Assembly: GCA_016081115.2 (NCBI GenBank)
Contig: JABTTQ020001494.1
Span: 124,001 to 188,000 of the forward strand
Length of the DNA stretch: 64,000 bases
Reading direction: 5' to 3'
Source of the DNA: Rehmannia glutinosa
Taxonomy: Eukaryota > Streptophyta > Magnoliopsida > Lamiales > Orobanchaceae
Both the position numbers and the translations under genes were made by a program. The notes beneath the pieces are model-generated. The model made no database searches. It saw nothing but the letters and a program-made list of their open reading frames with translations, and was not told the origin of the DNA. Shown one piece after another: positions 11,763 through 22,680 of the stretch; the stretch's first letter is position 1, and each line of letters starts with the position of its first letter.

Positions 11763-12272
11763 AATTTTGAATAATGTAGAAATTATCATACTAAAAATAG
11801 AGTTCTTGAGAATATGCATTAGGCTTGCTGGCCTAATGTGCCTCCGGCCCTGCTCATAATCATCAATGATAGTAAAATGGTAAAATTCTTATAAGTACTT
11901 TTATCCTATGATGTAAATCTTATACACAATTTTATCATTTATCATCAAATCAATCCATATTCAATATCTAATCTCGAATTTTATCTATTATTCGCAACCA
12001 CAAAAGTAAATGGATCATTAACTTGCAAACATATGGAGAAAAGATTAGATAAGGAGATAAACAATTAACATAAATAATCTGCCTTATCCACAACCACAAC
12101 CATCACTTATCTGTTTACATCTGTAATTTTTCAGGGCACCAATTTCCTTTTTTTTCCCCTCATTTTTCTTCTTTTTCTTTTGTGGTGGCCTATTATTTCG
12201 GTATCATTTGAAACAAAATATTCTTTCTTAATTTCTATAATTATTTAGAAATATATTCATATGTTATTTTTA

Positions 12273-13337
12273 GGGTAAAATACAATAACACCCCATGAAC
12301 TTGCCATATGTCTCATTTACCCACCTAAACTTGCAAATGTAACATTTACCCTCTCAATCAAATTAAAATATGATGAATAGACAAAACTACCCTTAATAAA
12401 AAAGAAAACTACATAATTTTTAGTAAATTTTGGATATTTTATGCCCTATTTGATTTACATTCTTAATTATTTTTTAGTAAAAAGGTGATTTTTTTTTTAA
12501 TTTTAAACTTTAGTGTACAATAAATACACAAAAAAATTAAATATGAAAGATGAATGAAAAAAACAAAGTATTAACTATTTAATTTAAATAAACTTTCAAT
12601 ACTATAAAAATATAAATAAATATTTTTTTTAACCTAATTTAGTTATATATTCCACACTTCTTCATTTATTTCTTGTTTATTTAATGTGATTCATAGTCCA
12701 AAACATAGCATTAATAAATTATTATTTTTAATGAATAATTGATATTATTAATGAAACGAATTGAAAGCACACCCAATAAGTTCTTTAAACTATTATTTAG
12801 CCATTAATCTTATTATTCGAGCAAAGATTATTTAAAATATTTAAATATTACCAAAGAAAATATGATTTATTTTTTCTTTCTTACTAAACTATTACATATA
12901 TCATTATATCGAAATATAAATTATCAATAATTTAAAAAGAATGTGTATGCATATTCAATATACAAAAATATTTATTCATATTATTTGAAAGAGTTTAAAA
13001 ATTGAAAATTATTTTTACATTAAACTCAAATAATGAAATAATTTCTACCTTCAATATTTTTGTATATTTGTACCATTTATTATTAAAATATTTTTAATAT
13101 TTAAACTAGTTACGTTACTAATTGTGTTTTCTAAAAAACAATTGATTTAAATAAAGATCATAAATCAAAAATTAAGGTACAATTATTAAGATATGCCAAA
13201 CACAATTGTTATTAAGGGCAATTTTGTTCATACATTAAATTCTATTTTAATTAAAGGGAGTAAGTATTATATTGGCAAGTTTAGGGAGGTAAATGAGACG
13301 TCTAGGCAAATTCAGGGGGTATTATTGTATTTTGCCC
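12273..13337. mobile_element. Non-autonomous MULE-like element with long terminal inverted repeats
   Basis: The left end GGGTAAAATACAATAACACC is the inverted complement, with few changes, of the right end, which reads GGGCAAAATACAATAATACC on the minus strand. Similarity continues for about 90 bases through CTCATTTACC and CTAAACTTGC. Flanking nonamers TTATTTTTA (12264-12272) and ATATTTTTA (13338-13346) match at 8 of 9 positions, fitting the 9-bp target duplication of Mutator-like elements. The 0.9 kb interior is AT-rich and noncoding. Confidence 0.7.
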
Positions 13338-13912
13338 ATATTTTTATATCTCAATTAGAAGCAGTATCATATATTTATATGTTATTTTTATATCTCAATT
13401 AGAGGCAGTATCAGAAGCCAATAATCAAAGTCAATCATTATACTCCTTAAATATGAGTAATTTTTTTTTAAAATAATTAAATATGATTAATTAGGATTTG
13501 TAACTTAATTATGGATTTCAGAATGCATCTACGATCAGGATTTTTAACTTAAGATGCAAATATTTATATGTAAGATATAATAATTTTTATTAATTATTCA
13601 TTATGTGTTATTTAATCGAATATGTATCTGCTTTAACCCATATAAAAATAAGATTGGTAGAAAGAAAAGTACGTTATATTTTCTTGAAAAACCCAACTAC
13701 ATCGCTGATAAATCATTAATTGAGGTTCAAAGATATCTCTTGATCTCTTGAGATATTTTGAGATGAACTATTTGATATTTTGTTAATAGATGAGATTTTC
13801 AGAATAACAATGAGATTTTCTGTTCCAAATAATATTTCAAATTCTATTCTATCACGGCAATAATTGTATAACACTTTACTATATTAATTAGTTTTGAAGC
13901 ATAAACCAAACA

Positions 13913-14305
13913 TAGAGATGACAGTGGAGTGGAGAATCCTCGTTCCCTGTAGGGATCTGTCCCGAACAGAGCGGGAAACCGGATATTAAATATATAATAT
14001 AATATTTGAAATATATTATAAATATATAACAAAATCTTTAATTTATTTTATTTCTTTTGTATAATGAGTGTTATATTAGCTTTTTATACAATTTATATAT
14101 TTTTTAAATATTTAAAAATTATTAAATTTTTTAAAAAATATTAGTTTTTTGCAACAGTAAACAAATCAAAATAGGGGCAGGGATCCCCGTCGGGACAGGG
14201 ATGGGGGCAATTTTTTCCCCATTTGTCCCGCGGGGACGGGATGGGGATTTCCCGCGACCACGGGACAGGGATGGAGATCGCTCTCCCGCTCCATTGACAT
14301 CCCTA
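13913..14305. mobile_element. hAT-like MITE (copy 1)
   Basis: The left end TAGAGATGACAGTGGAGTGG is the inverted complement of the right end, which reads TAGGGATGTCAATGGAGCGG on the minus strand. The interior holds runs built on GGGGACGGG and CCCCGTCGGG. The TAGGGRTGTCAATGG terminus is typical of small hAT-derived elements in plants. The flanking octamers no longer match, so the copy is old. A second copy sits in the segmental duplication at 22681-23078. Confidence 0.65.
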
Positions 14306-14329
14306 ATCATATATATATAAATATATATA

Positions 14330-15354
14330 GGATATGGATCAAATGGGTCCTCCCATTTGGGGTGAGTCCATAGAACCAATCCTGACCATAGATTAATATT
14401 TTTGGGTGATCCAGATTTTTAGGGACTTTTATATTTTTTTTTTTGTTTCAACAACTAAGAAGGCTAGGGTGATTATTTTACAATATAGAATCAGTTATTG
14501 ACATTTTATGAGATCTCAATCACGTTCAATTTATTTCCCCCTTTCACGCGACACGTGCTTTCAGTTTTTGAGTAACTCATATCCCTCATATTCATGTTTT
14601 TTTTCTCCAGCTTATTCTGTTGTTGACTGCTTATATAATATAATCATATTGCATGTGTAGTATAACCATATTGCATGTGTAATTTAATCATATTTGTGTT
14701 GCATATGTAGTGTATATTTGTTGCTTATGTAGTATAGGGTTATTGCTTATTACTTGCTTATGTAGTTAATGTATTTGTGTTGCATATGTTGTATATATTC
14801 GTTGTTTATGTAGTATGAGTTTGTTGCTTATGACTTGCTTATGTAGTTAATGTATCTGTGGTGCATACGTAGTGTAAATTCGTTGCTTATGTAGTATAAT
14901 CTTGTTGGTTATGTAGTATGGGTTTCTTACTTAAGACTTGCTTATGTAGTTAATATAATTGTAGTGCATGCGTACTGTATATTCATTGTTTATTTAGTAT
15001 AGTTTTGTTGCTTATATAGTATGGGATTGTTGCTGATGACTTGCTTATGTAGTTAATATATATGTGGCGCATACGTAATGTATATTTGTTGCTTATGTAG
15101 TATAGGCCTATTGCTTATGTAGTATGAATTGGTTCCTCATGACTTGCTTATGTAGTTAATATATCTAAAAGCACCATGATGCATCTATACAAGCAACAAA
15201 TTACATATTCATAAGCAACCTTCGAGAATATGTATTTAATTAACTAGCTTGTAATTTGTAATTTTGCCTCTTAAATTGCTGCCCTTGAAAAAATTAAATA
15301 TATGGCTAGGATTGGTCCCTATGGACTCACCCTATGAGGTGGTCTCATATAACC
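14330..15354. mobile_element. Inverted-repeat element with internal 103-bp tandem repeats (copy 1)
   Basis: The left end GGATATGGATCAAATGGGTC and GGGTGAGTCCATAGAACC reappear, inverted, at the right end near 15300-15354 as GGTGAGTCCATAGGGACC on the minus strand. About 60 bases align. The interior (14640-15180) has five copies of a roughly 80-103 base unit containing GACTTGCTTATGTAGTTAAT (starts near 14751, 14832, 14935, 15038 and 15141). No coding potential. Superfamily uncertain. Confidence 0.55.
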
Positions 15355-16121
15355 TTCTCTCTATATATAGGGATTGGATCAAATGAGACAAAACCCTTTA
15401 AGTAAGAACATAAGACCACATTTAGACCATTTGATTTAATAATCAATGGTCCAGATTTTACTCCTCATTTAAAGCATTGGCTCCTCACTCAGGGACAATA
15501 GGGTAATTTCGTTTTTAAAGACCAGAGATATATTTGTAATTGCACCTGTTTTGAATTTGGTAACCCAAATTCGTCCTTATCTCAATCCCACGATTATTGC
15601 TTCAGTTCTTTTTCAAAAAACAAAACCGTCTATCCTCTCATCTCTCACGAACCACGTTCCTCCCCCATGTTCAAAAATCAAAACTGTAAATTTAACTTAC
15701 CCAGTCAATTTAATTCTGTTTAAGAGGTGCGATTTGGGTGCGTCTTTGCTAGGGTTCGAACTTCTCAGCATTTGGGTGTAAGTTTTCGGTGACTGTGTTT
15801 GATTTAATTTTCGTGTGGTGCGATTTTTGTGCTTCTTCGCTGCTATGGTTCTAGGCTTTGTTGATTGTCGTTTTCTCTTGTTGAATTTTTGTTCATATGT
15901 TGTGTGTTATCTCTTTTGTAGCCACCGATTTTTATAGTTCATCTTCTTTCGGTTTCTCGTCTTTTTTCTGGAATTTATCCCCAATGTCTACGTTTTTTTT
16001 ACATGTGTGTTATATGCAACTTTGTATTATGAGTTTCACGGAACATGTTTAAGATGTGTTAGAGTTCGTAAATTAAATTTTTCACGGTACATATGATTAT
16101 ATAGTTTTAGAGTATGTATTG
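15355..16121. other. Left flank of a degenerate MULE-like region, no intact gene
   Basis: Begins GGGATTGGATCAAATGAGAC, resembling the start of a second region at 20318 (GGATTTGGTTCAAATGTGAC). Both are followed by a stretch with GGTAATTT and then transcription-leader-like sequence. The open frame 15551-15781 has no recognisable domain. Confidence 0.4.
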
Positions 16122-16387
16122 TGTAAGTCCAAGCGGCTACGATAATCTAGAGAGGGGTGAATAGATTATCTCCATCTTTTCGATTTCGCCCTCTTTTTCG
16201 AACCAAAAGCTCAAACACAATAATAAAGGTGCGGAATGTAAACAACACACATCGATTTATAGAGGTTCAACCCACCTAGGGCCTAATCCTCTACCACCCC
16301 AGTATATCCGGGATGGATTTCAAAAAGAAAAAAAGATTTTATTAATTTACCACAAATTAATACAACACCAACTTATAACAACACCTT

Positions 16388-16605
16388 GAAGAGCACCACA
16401 CTCTTCTTCAACACCACCTTTGGAGATTACCACAATCTCCCTTTGAAGATCACCACAATCTTCCTTCAACGGCACCTTGTGAAGATTACCACAATCTTCA
16501 ACCTTGAAGAATACCAAATTCTTCAACACCTCAATAAGAAGATCACCACAATCTTCTTGCACCTATCACCTAGATCATCCAAGTGTGTTCTTACCACAAG
16601 AACAC
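16388..16605 (-). repeat. Array of seven hairpins with a constant loop and co-varying stems
   Basis: Hairpins at 16388-16406, 16422-16440, 16445-16463, 16480-16500, 16504-16526, 16536-16558 and 16585-16605. Each has a 6-8 bp perfect stem around a 7-base loop: YACCACA in six and TACCAAA in the fifth. Stems differ (GAAGAG/CTCTTC, GGAGAT/ATCTCC, GAAGAT/ATCTTC, TTGAAGAA/TTCTTCAA, GTGTTCT/AGAACAC), with both arms changing together. In the minus-strand transcript the loops become UGUGGUR. Confidence 0.85.
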
Positions 16606-16841
16606 TCACAAGGATATCTTGTGTTGAATGATAACCAAAAATTAAGATTACAACTCAATAATGAATATTACAATTTGAGTGCAAAGTGTAATCAAGAATA
16701 GCCTAGACCTCAAGGATGTGAAAGTGAAAAGCTAGGCAAAATTACAACAAGAATAATAACAATGAAGAACAAATATTTGCTTGAAGTGTATCTTGTTGTG
16801 TTGTATCTCAATTGTTGTTTTTGGTTGCTCCAAAACTTCCT

Positions 16842-16850
16842 CTATTTATA
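16842..16850 (-). promoter_or_regulatory. TATA box of the solo LTR
   Basis: TATAAATAG on the minus strand, about 240 bases upstream (in transcription direction) of the hairpin array and inside the TG...CA-bounded LTR. Confidence 0.6.
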
Positions 16851-17615
16851 TGAGATGATTGATCAAGCATAGACTCCTCTTGGGGATTGAAAATCTACAG
16901 AAAAATACAATTAAAATCAAGAATATAGTGTTAGAAATCAATCCCACATTTTAAGGAAATGTGTCTGTTGTCAAACGGTCATATTTTTTTTTTGTCCAAA
17001 GCAGGCGCGATCGTCGCGCACAAATAAGAGATTTGAAGAACACTTTGAAAAATACAACAGGGCGACCGGTCGACATAGGCTTCGACCGGTAGACCCCTGT
17101 CTCAACCGGTCCCCCTAAGTGTTTTGATGAGAAAGAATTGTTCTGTTTCGAAGAACGTTCGTAGTCTTGGTCGACCCTGGCGGCCGGTCGATCGACCGGC
17201 CGACGCCGATGCACGGCCGACCTAACGTTTTTCACTTTTGTCTCATTTTTTGTTCCAAACTCATCTTCAGGTACGGGTTGCCCTATAGGGCGACCGGTCG
17301 ACCTCGAGACAGAAAAGTTGTCCAATTTTTGTCGAAAATAAAACCCAAGAAATACTCCGAAAATTTAGTAAAAACATTTTAAACCAATCGGAAGTATTTA
17401 GACAGCATTTAGGAACCTTGTTTAGAAGTAAAAGCCTATTGACATAAAATCATTAAAAGTGTTGTCCAATATTATCGAAAATAAACTTGAGGAAATACTC
17501 CGAAAAATATTAAAACCATTTTAAATCATTTAGGAGTATTTGGACAACCTTTAAAAACATTGTTTTGGTGACAAAATAAAATCATCAAAATTAAGATAAA
17601 AACGTGTATCAAACA

Positions 17616-18070
17616 TATTGTGTATATTTAGGGTTGATATTATGTTTACAATGTGCACTGGTTGTTATTCTTTGTATATTTATGGTTGCTATATTTTGTA
17701 TACTTCATTACGTAATAATGTATATTTAATTATGTAATATTGTATATGTGGTTGTGTGATAATGTATATTTAGTATATAATAATATATACTTAGTTGTGT
17801 GATAATGTATATTAGTTGTATAATAATGTATATTTAGTTGTGTGATAATGTATATTTAGTTGTATATAATATATACTTTAGTTGTGATAACGTATATTAG
17901 GGCTATATAATAATGTATACTTAGCTGTATAATAATGTATATAGTTGTGTGATAATGTATATCTAGCTATATCTTTGTATACTTAATGTACATATGTATG
18001 CATAATTAGTTATGTAGCACTGTTTACTTAGTTGTGATTTATTGTATAATTAGTATACATATTCTGTATA
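17616..18070. repeat. TGTATATTTAGT minisatellite-like region
   Basis: Degenerate repeats of roughly 20-25 bases built on GATAATGTATATTTAGTTGT. The same words recur, inverted, at 19300-19860, so the coding exons at 18.1-19.3 kb sit between opposite-facing arms. No coding potential. Confidence 0.6.
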
Positions 18071-18138
18071 TTGAATTTTTGTATAAGAATTGCCTCTATA
18101 TTTTTTGCAGGTTTGTTTATCCAAGTCTTATCAATTAA

Positions 18139-18340
18139 ATGGCCAAAACTATGGGAAAAAGGGTTGCAGAGAGTGGGGCTGATGATGGGCGGGGGAAAAG
18201 GGCGAAAGATTCGTATCCGACGTTATCCACTAGGTCGAACCCCAGGGTATTAGTAAATGCATTGAAGGGACTTTTCTCTCCAAAAAAGGACGCGGTTGTG
18301 GATATGGGATTTGGAAGTTTGCTATCACTCTCTATTGTAT
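18139..18340 (+). pseudogene. GFGSLL-type exon from a MULE-associated gene
   Basis: Starting at an ATG, the frame encodes a basic N-terminus (KTMGKRVAESGADDGRGKR) followed by RSNPRVLVNALKGLFSPKK and VVDMGFGSLLSLS. The pattern R-S/T-x-P...AL..L....K..V..MGFGSLL is found at the start of plant proteins carried by Mutator-like elements, commonly joined to Ulp1-type proteases. A GTATATG splice-donor-like site follows near 18340. A 211-bp repeat lies downstream, and no protease domain follows in this copy. A diverged paralogue with a stop and a frameshift lies at 21183-21390. Confidence 0.5.
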
Positions 18341-18403
18341 ATGTAGTTCCAGAATTTTGCATACTTAAGCATAAAATTATGTATATTTAAGTACTATGCC
18401 ATC

Positions 18404-18795
18404 TATTGTATATGTAGTTATTGAATTTTGTATAATTACGCAGAAGATTATGTATATTTAAACATTATGCCATGTATTAGTCTAGATGTTGCATACGAAG
18501 CAAAAATAATGTGTAGTTAAATCCATATAATGTATATTTAGTTTTCAGATGTTGCATATTTATGCATAAGATTATGTATATTAAATATAATTTGCCTTTC
18601 TCGTTTGCCAATAATATTGTATATGTAGTTATAGAATTTTATATAATTACCCAGAAGATTATGTATATTTAAACATTATGCCATGTATTGATCCAGATGT
18701 TGCATACGAAGCAAAAACGATGTGTAGTTAAATCCATATAATGTATAATTAATTTGCAGATATTGTATATTTATACATAAAAATTATGTATACCA
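18404..18795. repeat. 211-bp tandem duplication
   Basis: ATTGTATATGTAGTTAT starts copies at 18404 and 18615. Both continue through CAGAAGATTATGTATATTTA, ACATTATGCCATGTATT and GTTGCATACGAAGCAAAAA with few changes. A partial third copy starts near 18333. It follows the GFGSLL exon and looks like amplified intron-like sequence. Confidence 0.75.
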
Positions 18796-18999
18796 TACAT
18801 AAATAGCCCTAGTGGTTTGCTGATGTATATTTAACATCACATAATGTATATTTAGTTTGCTAATGTTGTATATCTTACACAAACATATAGTATCATATAT
18901 GCACAATTAATATAAATATTTTGCAGATTTATGGAATAAAAAGGCAATTGTACTTCGAGATGTGGAATTGAAATAAATAACAAATATACATTGCTCTCT

Positions 19000-19296
19000 C
19001 TATTGCAAATAGCACTTAGAGTTTTTGAAGCTATCTCTATTGCAAACCATGTATTGCACACGGATTTTGTCGTTCTTGAATTTCTTTGTAGTGCTCCTTC
19101 TAACGTTGAAGCCACTGCACGTACCATAATCCTTGTAAAATTGTCTTCCAGCCTCCAATGTATGGAAATGCATATCGACACGAGGAATTTTTTCTTGGTC
19201 CACTTCTGGGATCCAATATTTAGTTGATCTTGGTGAGATTTCGAGCCTATGCCCAACATAAACCATGTAATCTGGAGCTTGCTCTGGTAGAAACAT
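19000..19296 (-). pseudogene. FAR1-type DNA-binding domain fragment
   Basis: The 98-residue reading contains YWIPEVDQEKIPRVDMHFHT and AGRQFYKDYGTCSGFNVRRS, then QYMVCNR. This matches the FAR1/FHY3 zinc-binding DNA-binding domain (WIP...VGM.F.S.EEA..FY..YA...GF.VR). FAR1-related proteins derive from MULE transposases. The frame starts at a plausible Met at 19296 but ends after the domain, with no transposase core following, so it is a truncated gene or gene fragment. It faces the GFGSLL exon convergently. Confidence 0.65.
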
Positions 19297-19299
19297 AAA

Positions 19300-20317
19300 A
19301 TTTACATACTAAATATACAAATATGAAATACTATATATACAGAACATTAATGTAGGGTGCAAAATCGTAATTTCCACTTTTTGTGTTGTAAATACACATT
19401 TTAAATGCACATTTTGTACAGAATGACTACTCTAAGCATACAATACATGCATTGTAATTATGCAAAATTGTATTGTAAACATGCCCAACATTAATACGTA
19501 GTATACATTATATGTGATACATTTTTTGAAGCGAAATGTGATACATATTTTACGTACTAAACACACAAATATGGAACACTATACACACAGAACGTTAATA
19601 CGTATTATGTATACAATTTCTTATACAATTCCTCATATTTTCCAATATTTTGTTCTAACTATACACATCAACAACACTATACATGCAATATCGTTATTAT
19701 AAATTAGCATATTAGTAAAATTTTTGATTATTGTTATATGAGAATACGTTATACAGAATAAGTACTCTATATGTACAAAATACGAATAGTAAACATACAC
19801 AATCGTTATTGTAAATACACATAATTTGCACATTTCTGCGCTTGTAAAGTTTTTGATTGTTCAACATTATATGCGTTCGATCCAAATGTTTTTGCAGGAA
19901 TTGGTGTTAAATGAATACCTTCATTCGAATGGATTGTGGAGTGGAAATCCTAATTTTGTGACATCGCAATCTTGATTTTGTTGATGTATATGATGATTTC
20001 TACTTTTTCTGTTGTTTGATGATTTGCGATTCGATGGCTCGGTTCCAATTTTGATGTTTCTACTGGTATAAATGTAGAATTTCTTCTCTATTTTACAGGT
20101 TTCAATTTGATGTGGTTATGGCATGAAGAGAGGAAGAAGGTGGATGTTGATCAACGTGAGTTTAGCTAGTGAATCAAGATAGATTTTCTTCCCTTAATTG
20201 TAGGTGACAATTATTTTTGGCTCATTCCTGCGGTTCCATTTTTACCCTTGGCCAGTCCCCCCTATTTTTTTAATGCTACAAAATCTTATTAAATCTTGGC
20301 CTTCCATTTGTTTTGTT
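19300..20317. other. Noncoding right arm of the MULE-like region
   Basis: Contains ACAAATATG/TACACA repeats that are the inverted complement of the left-arm TGTATATTTA repeats (19300-19860), then leader-like DNA. No open frame with recognisable protein content. The right terminus was not resolved. Confidence 0.5.
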
Positions 20318-21390
20318 GGATTTGGTTCAAATGTGACAGCCCTCCCTAGGTTAGACCATGTGAACTCATCTTACCGATTGATTTTAACAAATCAAAGGAT
20401 GTGATTTAATTCAGTTTTTTCCCCTTATTTCCGCCAACTTAAGGGTAATTTGGTAATCTCCACAGACGCGTCTCTTTGTCTGTTCCAATCTGTTTTCTTC
20501 GTCTCGTGCTTATCCCGCTTTCTAAGGGACGGTAACTATTCAAATTCTTTAACCTATTCACTGATTCACTTTCAGTTTTTCATCTTTATCTCTCCATAAT
20601 CGATGCCCAAATCTGAGACGGTATTTCATTTGTCAAGTTTAGAGTCTCCGTTCTTTCAACTCTCAGTGGGGAAGAGTCAAGGTATTTAAATTTTGTAGAA
20701 CTATTCGATTTTTTAGGAGTTTTTCATTTTTATTTTTCAATTGTTTTTATGTTTTATGTGTTTAACAAAATTATTGTGTTCGATTTGTTGTTATTTGTTT
20801 TTATACGGTGATTTTGTTGACACTAGGGTTTTTGCCATTATAGTTGCTTGGGTTTGTGGGGCTAGTTTGAGAAAAGTAATGAGAATCTGTTTTCCTGTTT
20901 ATGTTTTCATTGTGTGTTTGTGTTTTCATGGTGAGTTTCTGTTTTCATGGTGTGTTTGTGTTTTAATGGTGAGTTTGTTGCGATTTTTGTTGCATTCATG
21001 TTTTTCTAGCATGTGTATCTGAATGTATATATACTTAGTTTAGTTGTGTTGCTATGATAGAATGTTTCTAACATATACTTAGTATGGGTTTCTTGCTATA
21101 ATAGAATGTTTCTCATACATAGTTAAGTTTTTGTCCTGATATATTTTTTCGTTGTTTTTGTTTTCTAGGTTATTGTTGGCAAATGACATGGGACAATAAA
21201 AAAAGACAGAAGCCTACACGATTGGTGGTTGGAGAGGGAAGTGAGCTTCCGGCTGTTAAGAAACAAAAGACAACCATCCTAAGCGAAAGATGAGCTCCCT
21301 ACAATAATCACAAGGTCGACGCCATAGACTCTAGTTGGGGCGATGAAGGAATTAGAGCCAGCAAAGAAGAATGATGTGGTTGAGATGGGT
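20318..21390 (+). mobile_element. Second, truncated copy of the MULE-like region
   Basis: Begins GGATTTGGTTCAAATGTGAC, like the start at 15369. It is followed by a GGGTAATTTGGTAATC stretch and a T-rich leader, then an exon paralogous to 18139-18340. It is cut off precisely inside that exon at 21390, where the segmental duplication starts. Confidence 0.5.
21183..21390 (+). pseudogene. Broken paralogue of the GFGSLL-type exon
   Basis: An ATG at 21183 opens a basic N-terminus (DNKKRQKPTRLVVGEGSE). After a one-base frame change the sequence reads LPTIITRSTP, a TAG stop, then TLVGAMKELEPAKKNDVVEM and GF. This aligns residue by residue with YPTLSTRSNPRVLVNALKGL and VVDMGF of the copy at 18139. It ends at the junction with the duplicated segment, so the GSLL part is missing. 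Confidence 0.6.
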
Positions 21391-22680
21391 TTCATTTATT
21401 TCTTGTTTATTTAATGTGATTCATAGTCCAAAACATAGCATTAATAAATTATTATTTTTAATGAATAATCGATATTATTAATGAAACGAATTGAAAGCAC
21501 ACCCAATAAGTTCTTTAAACTATTATTTAGCCATTAATCTTATTATTCGAGCAAAGATTATTCAAAATATTTAAATAAGAGGAGCTGGGCTCGCGATAAC
21601 CCGATATAAGGGTTAGATTACCAAAGAAAATATGATTTATTTTTTCTTTCTTACTAAACTATTACATATATCATTATATCGAAATATAAATTATCGATAA
21701 TTTAAAAAGAATGTGTATGCATATTCAGTATACAAAAATATTTATTCATATTATTTGAAAGAGTTTAAAAATTGAAAATTATTTTTACATTAAACTCAAA
21801 TAATGAAATAATTTCTACCTTCAATATTTTTGTATATTTGTACCATTTATTATTAAAATATTTTTAATATTTAAACTAGTTAAGTTACTAATTGTGTTTT
21901 CTAAAAAACAATTGATTTAAATAAAGATCATAAATCAAAAATTAAGGTACAATTATTAAGATATGCTAAAAACAATTGTTATTAAGGACAGTTTTGTTCA
22001 TACATTAAATTCTATTTTGATTAAAGGGGGTAAGTATTATATTGGCAAGTTTAGGGGGTAAATGAGACGTCTAAGCAAGTTCAGGGTGTATTATTATATT
22101 TTACCCTTATTTTTATATCTCAATTAGAAGCAGTATCATATATTTATATGTTATTTTTATATCTCAATTAGAGGCAGTATCAGAAGCCAATAATCAAAGT
22201 CAATCATTATACTCCTTAAATATGACTAATCTTTTTTAAAATAATTAAATATGATTAATTAGGATTTGTAATTTAATTATGGATTTCAGAATGCATCTAC
22301 GATCAGGATTTTTAACTTAAGATGCAAATATTTATATGTAAGATATAATAATTTTTATTAATTATTCATTATATGTTATTTAATCGAATATGTATCTGCT
22401 TTAACCCATATAAAAATAAGACTGGTAGAAAGAAAAATACGTTATATTTTCTTGAAAAACCCAACTACATCGCTGATAAATCATTAATTGAGATTCAAAG
22501 ATATCTCTTGATCTCTTGAGATATTTTGAGATGAACTATTTGATATTTTGTTAATAGATGAGATTTTCAGTATAACAATGAGATTTTCTGTTCCATATCA
22601 TATTTCAAATTCTATTCTATCACGGCAATAATTGTATAACACTTTACTATATTAATTAGTTTTGAAGCATAAATCAAACA

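Larger units (their letters stand above)
10689..12272. other. Intergenic TE debris, no gene
   Basis: AT-rich sequence with no convincing coding region. It contains a Helitron-like 3' end (10828-10854), a hAT-like stretch starting near 11086 (GGGGGTGGCAAATTG followed by CCCGATAA), a direct duplication at 11358-11762, and a terminus-like GCCTCCGGCCCTG at about 11840 resembling the end of the MITE at 42190-42868. The open frame 10776-11006 lies across the Helitron end and is not supported as a gene. Confidence 0.6.
12661..15354. repeat. Segmental duplication, copy 1
   Basis: Aligns throughout with 21391-24355 at high identity by eye. It starts inside the MULE-like element above and therefore carries only that element's right part, then the hAT MITE (13913-14305) and the inverted-repeat element (14330-15354). 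The shared start mid-element shows that the copy arose by duplication of chromosomal DNA, not by transposition of one element. Confidence 0.85.
16122..17615 (-). mobile_element. Solo LTR, 1494 bp, with 5-bp target duplication TATTG
   Basis: The segment begins TGTAAGTCC and ends ATCAAACA (TG...CA) and is flanked by TATTG on both sides (16117-16121 and 17616-17620). Removing it rejoins a coherent sequence (GTATGTATTG to TGTATATTTAGG) of the host repeat. On the minus strand a TATAAATAG box lies at 16842-16850, so transcription would run leftwards. U3 (17050-17320) contains CGACCGGTCGAC-type palindromes, and R/U5 contains a seven-hairpin array. No second LTR or internal region is present. It is most likely a solo LTR from a Ty1/copia-like element; the lineage is uncertain. 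Confidence 0.85.

Noticed and set aside
11086..11860. A complete hAT MITE bounded by GGGGGTGGCAAATTG and CCTCCGGCCCTG
   Set aside because: The two ends are not inverted repeats of each other and no octamer duplication was found, so they probably belong to different decayed elements.
18852..19259. 135-codon minus-strand ORF overlapping the FAR1 fragment in another frame
   Set aside because: The FAR1 signature (WIPEVD..., AGRQFYKDYG) is in the frame of 19000-19296. The longer ORF is its shadow.
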